DNA of 64,000 nucleotides from positions 1,178,001 through 1,242,000 of the forward strand of contig NZ_CP022296.1 in assembly GCF_017310035.1 (NCBI RefSeq), read 5' to 3'. The translations under genes and the position numbers were made by a program. Below are positions 1-9,076 of the stretch, one piece after another (position 1 is the first letter of the stretch; the number at the start of each line of letters is the position of its first letter). Below the pieces are notes generated by a model. It saw only the letters and a program-made list of their open reading frames with translations, did not search any database and was not told the origin of the DNA. The stretch is from Nocardioides sp. S5 (GTDB lineage: Bacteria; Actinomycetota; Actinomycetes; Propionibacteriales; Nocardioidaceae).

Positions 1-105
1 GACCAGCCGGCAGGTGAAGTCGGGGTGCAGCAGGTCGGCCAGGCCGGCCCAGTCGTGGGCGTCGATGACCTCGGCGAGGCGGGCGAGGAGGGCGGCAGTG
101 TCCAT
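1..105 (-). CDS. NTF2-like / SnoaL-type protein, C-terminus cut by window edge
   Basis: The 35 visible N-terminal residues (MDTAALLARLAEVIDAHDW, then GLADLLHPDF) match the first helix and turn of NTF2-like fold proteins, small alpha+beta cone proteins used as isomerases, dehydratases or ligand binders. The ATG lies 6 nt after a CACACT box, suggesting a leaderless transcript. The remaining two thirds lie outside the window, so active-site residues cannot be judged. Confidence 0.6.
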   Translation of the reverse strand, partial: MDTAALLARLAEVIDAHDWAGLADLLHPDFTCRLV

Positions 106-144
106 GCACGGAGTGTGGCGCGCGGGACCGACAGCGCTCACTGG

Positions 145-483
145 TCAGGTCTCGAGGCAGAACTCGTTGCCTTCCGGGTCGCGCATCACAACAAGGGCGA
201 CATCCTGGTGAACCGTCCGAGCCCCCAGTGCCACGAGCCGGTCCCGCTCGTCCGCGAGTGGCCCCATCGCGCGCAGGTCGAAGTGCAAGCGGTTCTTCGC
301 GACCTTCGGCTCGGGAACCTGCTGGAACCACAGGCTGGGGCCTCCCCACCCGGCGGGTTCGACCCAGGCGCGTTGCGACGTGCTGTCCTCGTCGACGTCA
401 GAGCCGAGCGCGGCCGCCCAGAACGCCGCCAGCGTGAGCGGGTCGTGGCAGTCGAAGGTCACGGACTTCACGAAGGAAGGCAT
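145..483 (-). CDS. VOC-family (glyoxalase-like) protein
   Basis: A 112-residue single-module vicinal-oxygen-chelate protein. The opening beta strand (VKSVTFDCHDPLTLAAFW) and the C-terminal signature (RDPEGNEFCLET) are typical of the 'glyoxalase-like domain' subgroup common in actinobacteria. Such proteins bind small substrates and often a metal; the substrate here cannot be told. The ATG sits 6 nt after TAGCGT (490-495, minus), a leaderless arrangement. It is divergent from nothing; both neighbours lie on the same strand. Confidence 0.8.
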   Translation of the reverse strand: MPSFVKSVTFDCHDPLTLAAFWAAALGSDVDEDSTSQRAWVEPAGWGGPSLWFQQVPEPKVAKNRLHFDLRAMGPLADERDRLVALGARTVHQDVALVVMRDPEGNEFCLET

Positions 484-489
484 GCGAGC

Positions 490-495
490 ACGCTA
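490..495 (-). promoter_or_regulatory. -10 box (TAGCGT) of leaderless VOC gene
   Basis: TAGCGT ends 6 nt before the ATG at 483, placing the expected transcription start at or next to the start codon. Confidence 0.45.
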
Positions 496-556
496 GTAGC
501 CGACAGGACGCGCCGGTGGCCCCGCCTCCTCGTGGGTGGCGGGGTGTGGGGCGGGG

Positions 557-1981
557 TCATCTTCGAGGTGACGGGATCCGGGGCGGTTTCGGGTCGGGCG
601 GGTCGAGTGCGGTGGTGCCAGTCGAATCTCGCCGGTAGCGGTGCCCGTGCGGACTCGTCCACTCGAACACCCCGGGCGCGACCATGTCGTAGCGCCAGGC
701 GGTGTGGGTCTTGACCCGGTGGTGGAACCGGCACAAGGCGCCCAGGTTCTCGGTGCACGTCGGGCCCGGCTGGGGTCGGCCTTGCGCGTCGGCGTCATGG
801 TCGTACTCGGTGACGTGGTCGACGTCGCACCCCCGTGCAGGGCGGGAGCAGAACGGGAACACGCACGTGCGATCGCGGAGGATGACCTGGTCACGGATCC
901 GGTCCGGGATGTCGTAGCCGGGCGAGTACTTCTCCTGGTTGAGGTCGATGACGGGCTTGACGGTGACGGTGGTGCGCGAGTCGGCGCACCAGGACCTGAG
1001 CTGGTCCAGCAGGAGGAGTCGCTGGCCCTCCTCCAGCCGGCCGGTCGGCCTGAGGACCGTGGCGTCGCCGGCCATGGTGGCGTCGAAGTGCGCGTGGAGC
1101 ACGACCTCGCGCGCCGCGGGCAAGTCATCGGTGGTTGAGGTGCGAGCGGAGCGAGCCTCGAAACCACTCGCATGCAGGTCGAGAGCGGTCTGCGTCCGGG
1201 CCAGGTCACCCAGCGCCTTGGCCCGTCTCGCGTTGAGCGGCTCCTGCGAGCCGAGGGCCTTCTGGGTCGCGGCGCCGTGGGCGAGTGCCTGGTGGAGGTC
1301 GAGGCCGTCGGCGAGGTCGATCTCGGCCTCGAGCCGCACGGTGCCGGCGAAGTGGACGTCCTCATCGTGGATCGTGACGTGGCGCGGGTCGACGTGGAGG
1401 TACCCGTCCTCCGGATCCGCGGCCGGATCCGCCGCGGCGAGGTCGAACCTCTTGATCGTCTCCGCGACGAGGCGATCCAGCTGGGCGGGCCCGATCCGAC
1501 CGGCGATCGCGGCGACCTGGACGTCGACGAACCGTGCGGCCTCGACCGTCAGCGCCGGCGTGGAGTGGATGGTGACCTCCGCAACGGCACGCGCCCGCCA
1601 GGCAGGAACCGATCCGGCGTGGACCTGCGCCCACAACCGGGGGAGGCGGTGGCGCAGCTCGAGGGCGTGGCCGATGAGCTTCTTCGCCGACACGCTCGTG
1701 ATGCCGAGGACGGTGCCGAGCTCGGCGACGCAGAACTCCGCGACCAGCGGCGTGCCCGGTCCGGCGATGGGCTCTTCGTGCTCACACCCCGCCACGGCGA
1801 AAGACGCGGCCGAGTGGATGGACTCGGGCGGGTGGAGGTCAGCCCAGCGGGCGGCGAGGTCGAGCTGCCGGGCGGCGGCAGCGTCTTCAACGGACCGGGC
1901 CGAGCGGATCGAGGCGAGCAGGGCTGCGGGGGTGAGGGCGTCTGCCCCGGCCTCCGGTCCCGCTTCCAGTTCCTCGATCAT
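557..1981 (-). CDS. DUF222 / HNH endonuclease domain protein
   Basis: A 474-residue member of the actinobacterial DUF222-HNH family (13E12-repeat-like), which occurs in many copies per genome and has no settled function. DUF222 covers about residues 20-330. The C-terminal HNH module is complete, with CVFPFCSRPARGCDVDHV and later LCRFHHRVKTH giving the Cys pairs and catalytic His. I start at the ATG at 1981 (MIEELEAG); the open frame runs further upstream but passes through REP-like DNA with no family similarity. Around residues 272-283 the reading frame crosses a REP-like palindrome (1131-1167), giving a low-complexity insert (SGFEARSARTSTTDD). Whether the protein cuts DNA is unknown. Confidence 0.88.
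   Translation of the reverse strand: MIEELEAGPEAGADALTPAALLASIRSARSVEDAAAARQLDLAARWADLHPPESIHSAASFAVAGCEHEEPIAGPGTPLVAEFCVAELGTVLGITSVSAKKLIGHALELRHRLPRLWAQVHAGSVPAWRARAVAEVTIHSTPALTVEAARFVDVQVAAIAGRIGPAQLDRLVAETIKRFDLAAADPAADPEDGYLHVDPRHVTIHDEDVHFAGTVRLEAEIDLADGLDLHQALAHGAATQKALGSQEPLNARRAKALGDLARTQTALDLHASGFEARSARTSTTDDLPAAREVVLHAHFDATMAGDATVLRPTGRLEEGQRLLLLDQLRSWCADSRTTVTVKPVIDLNQEKYSPGYDIPDRIRDQVILRDRTCVFPFCSRPARGCDVDHVTEYDHDADAQGRPQPGPTCTENLGALCRFHHRVKTHTAWRYDMVAPGVFEWTSPHGHRYRRDSTGTTALDPPDPKPPRIPSPRR
1131..1167. repeat. REP-like palindrome inside the DUF222-HNH gene
   Basis: The sequence runs GTGGTTGAGGTGCGAGC ... GCGAGCCTCGAAACCAC, an imperfect palindrome. The same core recurs inverted at 2121-2157. 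It is translated in frame within the HNH gene. Confidence 0.7.
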
Positions 1982-2041
1982 GCATTCGATTCTAGACGAG
2001 GGGTCCGACAACGGCCTCGAGCCGGCGGCGTCTTGTGGAGG

Positions 2042-2084
2042 GGTCTCGATGCGCCTCGCTCGTTCCTCGCTCGGCTGCTCGACC
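2042..2084. repeat. REP-like element, second type
   Basis: Begins GGTCTCGATGCGCCTCG and ends CTGCTCGACC, with CTCGCTCG-type runs between. The ends are imperfect inverted repeats (GGTC-TCGA against TCGACC). It lies upstream of the HNH gene, 36 bp from another palindrome, as REP elements commonly cluster between genes. Confidence 0.55.
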
Positions 2085-2120
2085 GCCGAGGTGAGGCCTC
2101 CGCCCGGCGAGGGAGAGCAA

Positions 2121-2157
2121 TGGTTTCGAGGCTCGCTGCGCTCGCGCCTCAACCAGC
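2121..2157. repeat. REP-like palindrome (same family as 1131-1167)
   Basis: GGTTTCGAGGCTCGC ... GCGCCTCAACC is nearly the reverse complement of the copy embedded in the HNH gene. It lies in the spacer between the HNH gene and the DUF808 gene. Confidence 0.65.
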
Positions 2158-2250
2158 GAGGGGGAGGAGCACGGAGCATCCCGGCGCGGGTCCGCGGATA
2201 GGCTGCCCCACGCACCACCTCTTCCCGACCCCTGACCCGGAGGACCACCC

Positions 2251-3387
2251 ATGGCCGGCGGACTGTTCGCCCTCCTCGACGACGTCGCCGCACTCGCCCG
2301 GATCGCCGCGGCCAGCGTGGACGATGTCGGCGCCGCCGCCGGGCGGGCCAGCATGAAGGCCGCCGGCGTGGTCGTCGACGACACAGCCGTCACCCCGCAG
2401 TACCTCCACGGGTCCCCGGCCGCACGCGAGCTGCCGATCATCAAGAAGATCGCGATCGGCTCGCTGCGCAACAAGCTGTTGTTCATCCTGCCCGCTGCCG
2501 TGCTCCTGGGTCAGTTCCTCCCGCAGCTGCTGCCGGTGATCCTCATCTTCGGTGGCGGCTTCCTCGCCTACGAGGGCGCGCACAAGGTGTGGGAGAAGGT
2601 CAGCGGCCACGAGCCGGTCGTCGAGGAGGCGGAGGAGGAGCTCACCAGCACGGGCGAGCTGAGCCCCGAGCACGAGGCCAAGACGGTCGCCGGCGCCATC
2701 CGCACCGACTTCATCCTGAGCGCCGAGATCATGGTCATCGCGCTCAAGGAGGTCGTCACCTCCGACCCCGACGCCACCATCTGGATGCGGGCGATCGTCC
2801 TGGCGGCGGTCGCCGTGCTGATCACCGTCCTCGTCTACGGCGTCGTCGCCCTCATCGTGAAGATGGACGACGTCGGCCTCCACCTCGCGGGGAAGCCCTC
2901 CAAGGGCGCCCAGCGCGTGGGTCTCGCCCTCGTGTCCGCGATGCCGCGCCTGCTCACCGCGATCTCCCTCATCGGCACGCTGGCGATGCTGTGGGTCGGT
3001 GGCCACATCCTCCTGGTCAGCCTCTACGAGATCGGCGGCCCCGACGGCCTCCTCGAGGGCACCGCACTCGGTGACGTCCTGTACGCCCCGTACGACCTCG
3101 TCCACCACTGGGAGGACGCCGTGCACGAGGCCGTGGGCGGGACCTTCGGCGCCCTGCTCGGCTGGGTGGTGAACACGGTGCTCTCCGGTGTCGTCGGCCT
3201 GGTGGTCGGCGGGCTCGTGCTGGCCGTGCTGCACGCCTTCGGGATCGGCGGCGGCCACGGCTCCGGCCACGACTCCCACGACGAGGGCGGCGTCGAAGGA
3301 CACGGCTCCGGGCACGGCTCCGGGCGCGACTCCGGGCACGACGAGGCGACCCCCGGTGGCACCGCCGAGGATTCTCCGAATCGCTGA
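2251..3387 (+). CDS. DUF808-family inner-membrane protein
   Basis: A 378-residue membrane protein. The N-terminus (MAGGLFALLDDVAALARIAA) and the following DDTAVTPQY stretch are diagnostic of DUF808 (YedI family). Several hydrophobic helices are visible: roughly residues 80-105, 185-207, 226-250 and 305-330. The C-terminus is a long His/Gly/Ser/Asp-rich tail (about residues 335-378) of short GHGSG-type repeats that could bind metal or simply be disordered. The function of the family is unknown. An ATG preceded by GGAGGACC fixes the start. Its stop is 93 bp from ahcY, in the same direction. Confidence 0.88.
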   Translation: MAGGLFALLDDVAALARIAAASVDDVGAAAGRASMKAAGVVVDDTAVTPQYLHGSPAARELPIIKKIAIGSLRNKLLFILPAAVLLGQFLPQLLPVILIFGGGFLAYEGAHKVWEKVSGHEPVVEEAEEELTSTGELSPEHEAKTVAGAIRTDFILSAEIMVIALKEVVTSDPDATIWMRAIVLAAVAVLITVLVYGVVALIVKMDDVGLHLAGKPSKGAQRVGLALVSAMPRLLTAISLIGTLAMLWVGGHILLVSLYEIGGPDGLLEGTALGDVLYAPYDLVHHWEDAVHEAVGGTFGALLGWVVNTVLSGVVGLVVGGLVLAVLHAFGIGGGHGSGHDSHDEGGVEGHGSGHGSGRDSGHDEATPGGTAEDSPNR

Positions 3388-3480
3388 GTGCGGTTTTACC
3401 CTCTTCTGGTCCGCGCGGGAGATCCCGACGATGCACAGATGTGCGGCGCAGACGCACCTCCTCGACACCAGGAGACACAG

Positions 3481-4938
3481 ATGGACTTCAAGGTCGCCGA
3501 CCTCAGCCTCGCCGCCTACGGCCGCAAGGAGATCGAGCTCGCGGAGCACGAGATGCCCGGCCTGATGGCCATGCGCGAGCGCTACGGCAAGGAGCAGCCC
3601 CTCAAGGGCGCCCGCGTCGCCGGCTCGCTGCACATGACGATCCAGACCGCCGTCCTCATCGAGACGCTGGTCGCGCTCGGTGCCGACGTGCGCTGGGCCA
3701 CCTGCAACATCTTCTCGACCCAGGACCACGCTGCCGCCGCCGTCGTCGTCGGCACCGAGGGCACGGTCGACGCCCCCGCCGGCACGCCCGTCTTCGCCTG
3801 GAAGGGCGAGACCCTCGGCGAGTACTGGGACGAGGCCGAGAAGGTCTTCGCCTTCACCGACGCCGACGGCAACCCGGTCGGCCCCAACGTCCTCCTCGAC
3901 GACGGCGGCGACATCACGATGCTGCTGCACCTCGGCGTCGAGTTCGAGAAGACCGGTGTCGTGCCGTCGCAGGACAGCACCGACAACGAGGAGTTCAAGG
4001 AGGTCCTGCGGGTCCTGGCCCGTTCCGTGGCCAGCAAGCCGGGCTATTGGACCGCCGTGTCCCAGGACATCAAGGGCGTCTCCGAGGAGACCACCACCGG
4101 CGTCCTGCGCCTCTACGAGCGGTTCCGCGAGGGCACGCTGCTCTTCCCGGCCATCAACGTCAACGACTCGGTCACCAAGTCGAAGTTCGACAACAAGTAC
4201 GGCTGCCGCCACTCGCTCATCGACGGCATCAACCGCGCCACCGACGTCATGATCGGCGGCAAGGTCGCGGTCGTGTGCGGCTACGGCGACGTGGGCAAGG
4301 GCTCCGCGGAGTCCCTGCGCGGCCAGGGTGCGCGCGTCATCGTCACCGAGATCGACCCGATCTGCGCCCTGCAGGCCGCCATGGACGGCTACGAGGTGCG
4401 TCGCCTGGAGTCCGTCGTCGAGACGGCCGACATCTTCATCACCACGACCGGGAACTTCAACATCATCACGGTCGAGCACTTCCACAAGATGAAGCACCAG
4501 GCGATCGTCGGCAACATCGGTCACTTCGACAACGAGATCGACATGGCCGGCCTGGCCAGGATCCCCGGAGTCGTCAAGGACGAGATCAAGCCGCAGGTCC
4601 ACCAGTGGATCTTCCCCAGCGAGGGTGACGAGCCCGGCAAGAAGATCATCGTGCTGTCGGAGGGTCGCCTGCTCAACCTGGGCAACGCCACCGGCCACCC
4701 GTCGTTCGTCATGTCGAACTCCTTCACCAACCAGGTGCTGGCGCAGATCGAGCTGTTCACGAAGGCCGACGACTACGAGCTCGGCGTGCACGTGCTGCCC
4801 AAGCACCTCGACGAGGAGGTGGCCCGCCTGCACCTCGACGCCCTCGGTGTCGAGCTGACGGAGCTCACCAAGGAGCAGGCCGAGTACCTCGGTGTCGACG
4901 TGGCCGGTCCCTTCAAGTCCGACCACTACCGCTACTGA
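3481..4938 (+). CDS. ahcY: adenosylhomocysteinase (S-adenosyl-L-homocysteine hydrolase)
   Basis: Hydrolyses S-adenosylhomocysteine to adenosine and homocysteine in the cytoplasm, closing the methyl cycle. The 485-residue protein is full length. It shows the substrate-binding N-terminus ([13 protein letters not shown]), the NAD-binding loop GYGDVGKG near residue 267, and the conserved C-terminal KSDHYRY. The start ([11 protein letters not shown]) has AGGAGA 6 nt upstream; an earlier GTG at 3388 would add 31 residues without family similarity. mtrA follows, as in mycobacteria, but carries its own -10 box. Confidence 0.98.
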   Translation: MDFKVADLSLAAYGRKEIELAEHEMPGLMAMRERYGKEQPLKGARVAGSLHMTIQTAVLIETLVALGADVRWATCNIFSTQDHAAAAVVVGTEGTVDAPAGTPVFAWKGETLGEYWDEAEKVFAFTDADGNPVGPNVLLDDGGDITMLLHLGVEFEKTGVVPSQDSTDNEEFKEVLRVLARSVASKPGYWTAVSQDIKGVSEETTTGVLRLYERFREGTLLFPAINVNDSVTKSKFDNKYGCRHSLIDGINRATDVMIGGKVAVVCGYGDVGKGSAESLRGQGARVIVTEIDPICALQAAMDGYEVRRLESVVETADIFITTTGNFNIITVEHFHKMKHQAIVGNIGHFDNEIDMAGLARIPGVVKDEIKPQVHQWIFPSEGDEPGKKIIVLSEGRLLNLGNATGHPSFVMSNSFTNQVLAQIELFTKADDYELGVHVLPKHLDEEVARLHLDALGVELTELTKEQAEYLGVDVAGPFKSDHYRY

Positions 4939-4967
4939 GTCCTGCTCAGGTCTGCGGGTGCCAGCCC

Positions 4968-4973
4968 TAGACT
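4968..4973 (+). promoter_or_regulatory. -10 box (TAGACT) of leaderless mtrA
   Basis: TAGACT followed by six bases and the mtrA ATG, so the message probably begins at the start codon. The ATG has no purine-rich ribosome-binding site. Confidence 0.5.
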
Positions 4974-4979
4974 GGCGCC

Positions 4980-5684
4980 ATGAACGATCCTGTCGATCCC
5001 GCGCGCGGAAGCGTGCTCGTCGTCGACGACGACGCCTCCTTGGCGGAGATGCTCTCCATCGTCCTCCGCCAGGAGGGGTTCGACAGTCGCATCGTGGGTC
5101 GCGGCGACGTGGCCCTGGACGCGTTCCGCGACTACAAGCCCGACCTGGTCCTCCTCGACCTGATGCTGCCCGGCAAGGACGGCATCGACGTGTGCAAGGA
5201 GATCCGCGCCGAGTCGGGCGTGCCGATCGTGATGCTCACCGCGAAGGGTGACACCGTCGACGTGGTCGTCGGCCTCGAGTCCGGGGCCGACGACTACATC
5301 GTCAAGCCCTTCAAGCCCAAGGAGCTCGTCGCCCGCGTCCGGGCGCGCGTGCGTCGCAACGACGTCACCCCCGACGAGGGCCTGACCATCGGCGACGTGA
5401 CCATCGACGTGGCCGGGCACTCCGTCACGCGTGGCGAGGAGTCGATCAACCTCACGCCCCTGGAGTTCGACCTGCTGGTGTGCCTGGCCCGCAAGCCCTG
5501 GCAGGTCTTCACCCGCGAGGTGCTCCTCGAGCAGGTCTGGGGCTACCGCCACAGCGCCGACACCCGCCTGGTCAACGTCCACGTGCAGCGCCTGCGCTCC
5601 AAGGTCGAGCACGACCCGGAGAACCCGGAGGTCGTGGTGACCGTCCGCGGCGTCGGCTACAAGGCCGGCAAGTCCCAGGCGTGA
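4980..5684 (+). CDS. mtrA: response regulator MtrA
   Basis: OmpR/PhoB-type regulator of 234 residues. The receiver domain has the acidic pair near D16-D17, the phospho-acceptor D60 (LLDLMLPGKDG) and the switch lysine in IVKPFKPKE. A winged-helix DNA-binding domain occupies about residues 135-230 (LTPLEFDLL, then YRHSADTRLVNVHVQRLR). In actinobacteria MtrA controls cell division, cell-wall hydrolase and replication-linked genes. It is followed after 4 bp by its kinase gene mtrB, then lpqB, the canonical three-gene system. Confidence 0.97.
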   Translation: MNDPVDPARGSVLVVDDDASLAEMLSIVLRQEGFDSRIVGRGDVALDAFRDYKPDLVLLDLMLPGKDGIDVCKEIRAESGVPIVMLTAKGDTVDVVVGLESGADDYIVKPFKPKELVARVRARVRRNDVTPDEGLTIGDVTIDVAGHSVTRGEESINLTPLEFDLLVCLARKPWQVFTREVLLEQVWGYRHSADTRLVNVHVQRLRSKVEHDPENPEVVVTVRGVGYKAGKSQA

Positions 5685-5688
5685 CCCG

Positions 5689-7290
5689 GTGAGGCTCCTC
5701 GACCGGTTGCCGCCGGTCCTGCGCCACGGGCCTGCCTTCTGGCGACGCTCGGTGCAGGCGCGCGTGGTGGTCAGCACCGTGCTGCTGTCCGCCGCAGTCG
5801 TCGGCATCGTCGGGTGGTTCCTCATCCAGCAGACCCGCGACGGCCTGCTCGAGAACCGCGTCGACGCGGTCGTGCAGGAGGCCGAGGGCGAGACCGAGGC
5901 GGCCCGCGCCGGGCTCGCCGCCCAGCCCGGCCTCGACGTCGACGAGTCCGCGCAGCAGCAGGCGCTGGTCGAGCCGATCCAGGCCCGTGGTGCGACCCGC
6001 GGCTTCGCCGTGGTGCTGTCGCCGCCTGTCAGCGAGGGCGTACGCCTCGCGGACGGCGGCGCGAAGTTCACCGAGGGCCTCGACCTCACCAGCGTCCCGG
6101 CGAAGCTCGAGGCACGCTTCGACGCTGTCTCGCCGACCGCATGGACCTACACCGACATCCGCACCACGCGCGAGATCCCCGGACTGCCCGAGGGCCCCGG
6201 CATCGTGGTGGGCAGCCAGGTCCGGCTCCCGGCCGACGACAACACCTACACGCTCTACTACCTCTACCCCCTCGCCGAGCAGCAGGAGACGCTGGCGCTG
6301 GTCTCGCGCGCCATGCTCGTCGCCGGCGTCCCGCTGCTGCTCCTCGTCGCCGGCCTCACCTGGCTGGTGACCCGGCAGGTGGTGACCCCGATCCGGATGG
6401 CGCGACGCGTCGCCGAGCGGCTGGCGGCCGGTCACCTGCAGGAGCGGCTGCGGGTGCGGGGCGAGGACGACCTCGCGCGCCTCGCGACGTCCTTCAACCA
6501 GATGGCCTCCAACCTCCAGCGCCAGATCCGCCAGCTCGAGGAGCTCAGCCGGCTCCAGCGCCGCTTCGTCTCCGACGTCTCCCACGAGCTGCGTACGCCG
6601 ATCACGACGGTGCGGATGGCCAGCGACGTCATCCACGACGCGCGGCCCTTCCTCGACCCCGTCACCGCTCGTGCCGCCGAGCTGCTCCAGAAGGAGCTCG
6701 ACCGCTTCGAGACCTTGCTGGCCGACCTGCTCGAGATCAGCCGCTTCGACGCCGGCGCTGCCGTGCTCGAGGCGGAGGACGTCGATCTCGTCGACGTCGC
6801 GCGCCGCGTCGTCGACATGACCTCCGCGCTCGCCGCGCAGCGTGACACCCGTGTCGTGCTGCACGATCCCGGCTCGCCCTGCATCGCCGAGGCGGACGTA
6901 CGCCGGGTGGAGCGGATCGTGCGCAACCTGGTCACCAACGCGATCGACCACGCCGAGTCGCGCGACGTCGAGATCTTCGTCGGCTCGGACCGGCAGTCGG
7001 CGGCCATCGCGGTGCGCGACCACGGCATCGGCCTCGGGCCGGGGGAGTCCGCGATGGTCTTCAACCGCTTCTGGCGCGCCGACCCCGCGCGGGCCCGCAC
7101 GAGCGGCGGCACCGGGCTGGGCCTGTCGATCTCCCTGGAGGACACCCACCTGCACGACGGGTGGCTCCAGGCGTGGGGCCGTCCGGGCGAGGGCGCGCAG
7201 TTCCGCCTCACCCTGCCGCGCCTGCTCGGCACCCAGCTGCGGCACTCACCCCTGCCGCTGGTGCCCGACGACGCCCGGGAGACCGCGTGA
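5689..7290 (+). CDS. mtrB: sensor histidine kinase MtrB
   Basis: Membrane histidine kinase of 533 residues pairing with MtrA. TM1 lies near residues 26-48, then an extracytoplasmic sensor region, TM2 near 205-228 and a HAMP linker (ARRVAERLAAGHL). The dimerisation/H-box is SDVSHELRTPITT with His near 299. N, G1 and G2 boxes of the ATPase follow (RNLVTNAIDHA, DHGIGLGPGE, GGTGLGLSI). The GTG start is 4 bp after the mtrA stop; the gene ends in a GTGA overlap with lpqB, so the three are surely co-transcribed. Confidence 0.97.
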   Translation: MRLLDRLPPVLRHGPAFWRRSVQARVVVSTVLLSAAVVGIVGWFLIQQTRDGLLENRVDAVVQEAEGETEAARAGLAAQPGLDVDESAQQQALVEPIQARGATRGFAVVLSPPVSEGVRLADGGAKFTEGLDLTSVPAKLEARFDAVSPTAWTYTDIRTTREIPGLPEGPGIVVGSQVRLPADDNTYTLYYLYPLAEQQETLALVSRAMLVAGVPLLLLVAGLTWLVTRQVVTPIRMARRVAERLAAGHLQERLRVRGEDDLARLATSFNQMASNLQRQIRQLEELSRLQRRFVSDVSHELRTPITTVRMASDVIHDARPFLDPVTARAAELLQKELDRFETLLADLLEISRFDAGAAVLEAEDVDLVDVARRVVDMTSALAAQRDTRVVLHDPGSPCIAEADVRRVERIVRNLVTNAIDHAESRDVEIFVGSDRQSAAIAVRDHGIGLGPGESAMVFNRFWRADPARARTSGGTGLGLSISLEDTHLHDGWLQAWGRPGEGAQFRLTLPRLLGTQLRHSPLPLVPDDARETA

Positions 7291-9014
7291 GGACCGCGCG
7301 GGCCGGGTGCCTGGCCGCGGCCCTCGCCCTGCTGAGCGGCTGCGTGCAGATGCCGACCGACGGCCCGGTCGTCGAGCCCCAGGTCTCCGACGCCGCCGAC
7401 GACGTGCCCGGCATCTCCTTCGACCCCCGGCCGCCGCAGGCCGGGGACTCGGCGGCCGACATCGTCGCCGGCTTCCTGGAGGCGATGAAGGCCACCCCCA
7501 TCAGCCCGACCGTCGCGAGCCAGTTCCTCTCCGAGGAGGCCGCCGACTCCTGGGTGCCCGAGCAGCAGATCATCACCTACGCCGAGCTCGGCACCGCCGT
7601 GGGCGAGACGTCGGTGCGCATCCCGCTCTCCGAGGTGAACCGCTACGACGACCGCGGCGCGTGGCAGCGCACCCAGGACCAGAGCGTGCTCGGGCTCGGG
7701 CTGGCGCTCGAGGACGGCGAGTGGCGCATCGACGAGGTGCCGAACGCCCTCATCGTCCCCGAGTCGTGGTTCGACGACTCCTACCAGCGCGTCTCGCTCT
7801 ACTTCTTCGATCCCACGGCCCAGGTGCTGGTGCCCGAGCCCGTCTTCGTGCCGAGCGGCGAGCAGTTCGCCTCCTCGCTCGTGCGGGGGCTCGCGGCCCG
7901 CCCCGACGACGCCACGCCCGACGTGGTGCAGACCTTCTTCCCGTCCGGGAGCGCGGAGGGCCTCGCCGTCCCGATCAGCAGTGCGGGCATCGCCACCGTG
8001 GCCCTCACCGGGGACCCGGACGCCGTGGACGACGAGACGGCACAGCGGATGCTGGCCCAGCTCGTGTGGACGTTGCGCCAGGAGCCGCGCATCCGGGCCG
8101 TGGAGCTGAGCATCGGCGGACGCGCGTTGGGCGGGCCGGGCGGCTCGACCCAGGTGAACCTCGACGTGGGCAGCGCCTACGACCCCAACGGCGTACGCCC
8201 CAGCGGCGAGCTGTTCGCGCTCGACCGCGGGCTGCTCGTCTCCGGCGCGATCGGCGCCTTCGAACCCACCGCCGGACCGCTCGGCACCGCGGACCTCGGC
8301 GTGCGCTCCATCGGCGTTGACCTCACCGGCGCCCGCGTCGCCGGCGTCACCGACGATGGTGCGGACCTGCTGGTCGCGCCGGTCCAGGCGGCGGGGGAGC
8401 CGACGAGGCCGGTCGTCGGTGCGGTCGACCTCGCCGCGCCGGGCTGGGACCACCGCGACCGGATCTGGCTGCTGGACCGTGGTGCCGGACGCGCGCGGGT
8501 CATCCTGGTGGTCGACGGGTCGGCGAGGGTCGTCGACGTCCCCGGCATCACTGGTCGGTCCGCGAGGTCGCTGCTGGTCTCGCGCGACGGGAGCCGTCTC
8601 GTGGCGGTCGTGCGGGGGCCCCGGGCCGACCGGGTGGTCTCGACCCGGGTCCGGCAGGACGCGGCGGGGGTGGTCCTGGGCTTCACCCCGGTGCGCACGC
8701 TGCCGCGCCCCACCGAGAGCAGCCCGCGCATCCGGGACATCGGCTGGCGCTCGCCGACCGCGGTCTCGGTGCTCAGCGACATCACCGAGGACCTCTCCGA
8801 GGTCCGCACCATCTCCGTCGACGGCGCACCGGGGGAGGTCGCGAGCGGTGGCACCACCCGGTTGCGCGGACCGACCCGCCAGCTGGTCTCCTCGCCGGTC
8901 GACGGCAGCGAGGCCTTCGCCCTCGCCGGACGCGCGGTCACCAGCCTGACCCGCCTCGAGCGCTCGGTCCCCGACCTGGCGCGTGGTCTCACGTCGCTGA
9001 CCTACGTCGGCTGA
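7287..9014 (+). CDS. lpqB: lipoprotein LpqB
   Basis: A 575-residue exported lipoprotein that modulates MtrB in actinobacteria. The signal peptide ends in lipobox LLSGC, with lipidated Cys at residue 19. A GerMN-type domain lies in the first half (about residues 190-300) and a beta-propeller-like region fills the C-terminal half. The GTG start overlaps the mtrB stop (GTGA). An in-frame upstream extension inside mtrB was rejected because it would bury the signal peptide. Confidence 0.95.
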   Translation: MRTARAGCLAAALALLSGCVQMPTDGPVVEPQVSDAADDVPGISFDPRPPQAGDSAADIVAGFLEAMKATPISPTVASQFLSEEAADSWVPEQQIITYAELGTAVGETSVRIPLSEVNRYDDRGAWQRTQDQSVLGLGLALEDGEWRIDEVPNALIVPESWFDDSYQRVSLYFFDPTAQVLVPEPVFVPSGEQFASSLVRGLAARPDDATPDVVQTFFPSGSAEGLAVPISSAGIATVALTGDPDAVDDETAQRMLAQLVWTLRQEPRIRAVELSIGGRALGGPGGSTQVNLDVGSAYDPNGVRPSGELFALDRGLLVSGAIGAFEPTAGPLGTADLGVRSIGVDLTGARVAGVTDDGADLLVAPVQAAGEPTRPVVGAVDLAAPGWDHRDRIWLLDRGAGRARVILVVDGSARVVDVPGITGRSARSLLVSRDGSRLVAVVRGPRADRVVSTRVRQDAAGVVLGFTPVRTLPRPTESSPRIRDIGWRSPTAVSVLSDITEDLSEVRTISVDGAPGEVASGGTTRLRGPTRQLVSSPVDGSEAFALAGRAVTSLTRLERSVPDLARGLTSLTYVG

Positions 9015-9076
9015 CCCTCCACAGGCCGGACACCGACCGGTTGCCGCGCCGGGTCCGGTGCTGCTCACATGGCCGG

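Noticed and set aside
3388..3480. SAH or SAM riboswitch upstream of ahcY
   Set aside because: I could not match the conserved core of known SAH or SAM riboswitches in this 93-bp spacer; only a ribosome-binding site is clear.
2149..4926. A 925-codon open frame antisense to DUF808 and ahcY
   Set aside because: The product is a low-complexity Val/Asp/Leu/Gly/His-rich mirror of real genes on the other strand, produced by extreme GC3 bias. The same applies to the long antisense frames at 24257-27127, 34506-36884 and 57553-60651.
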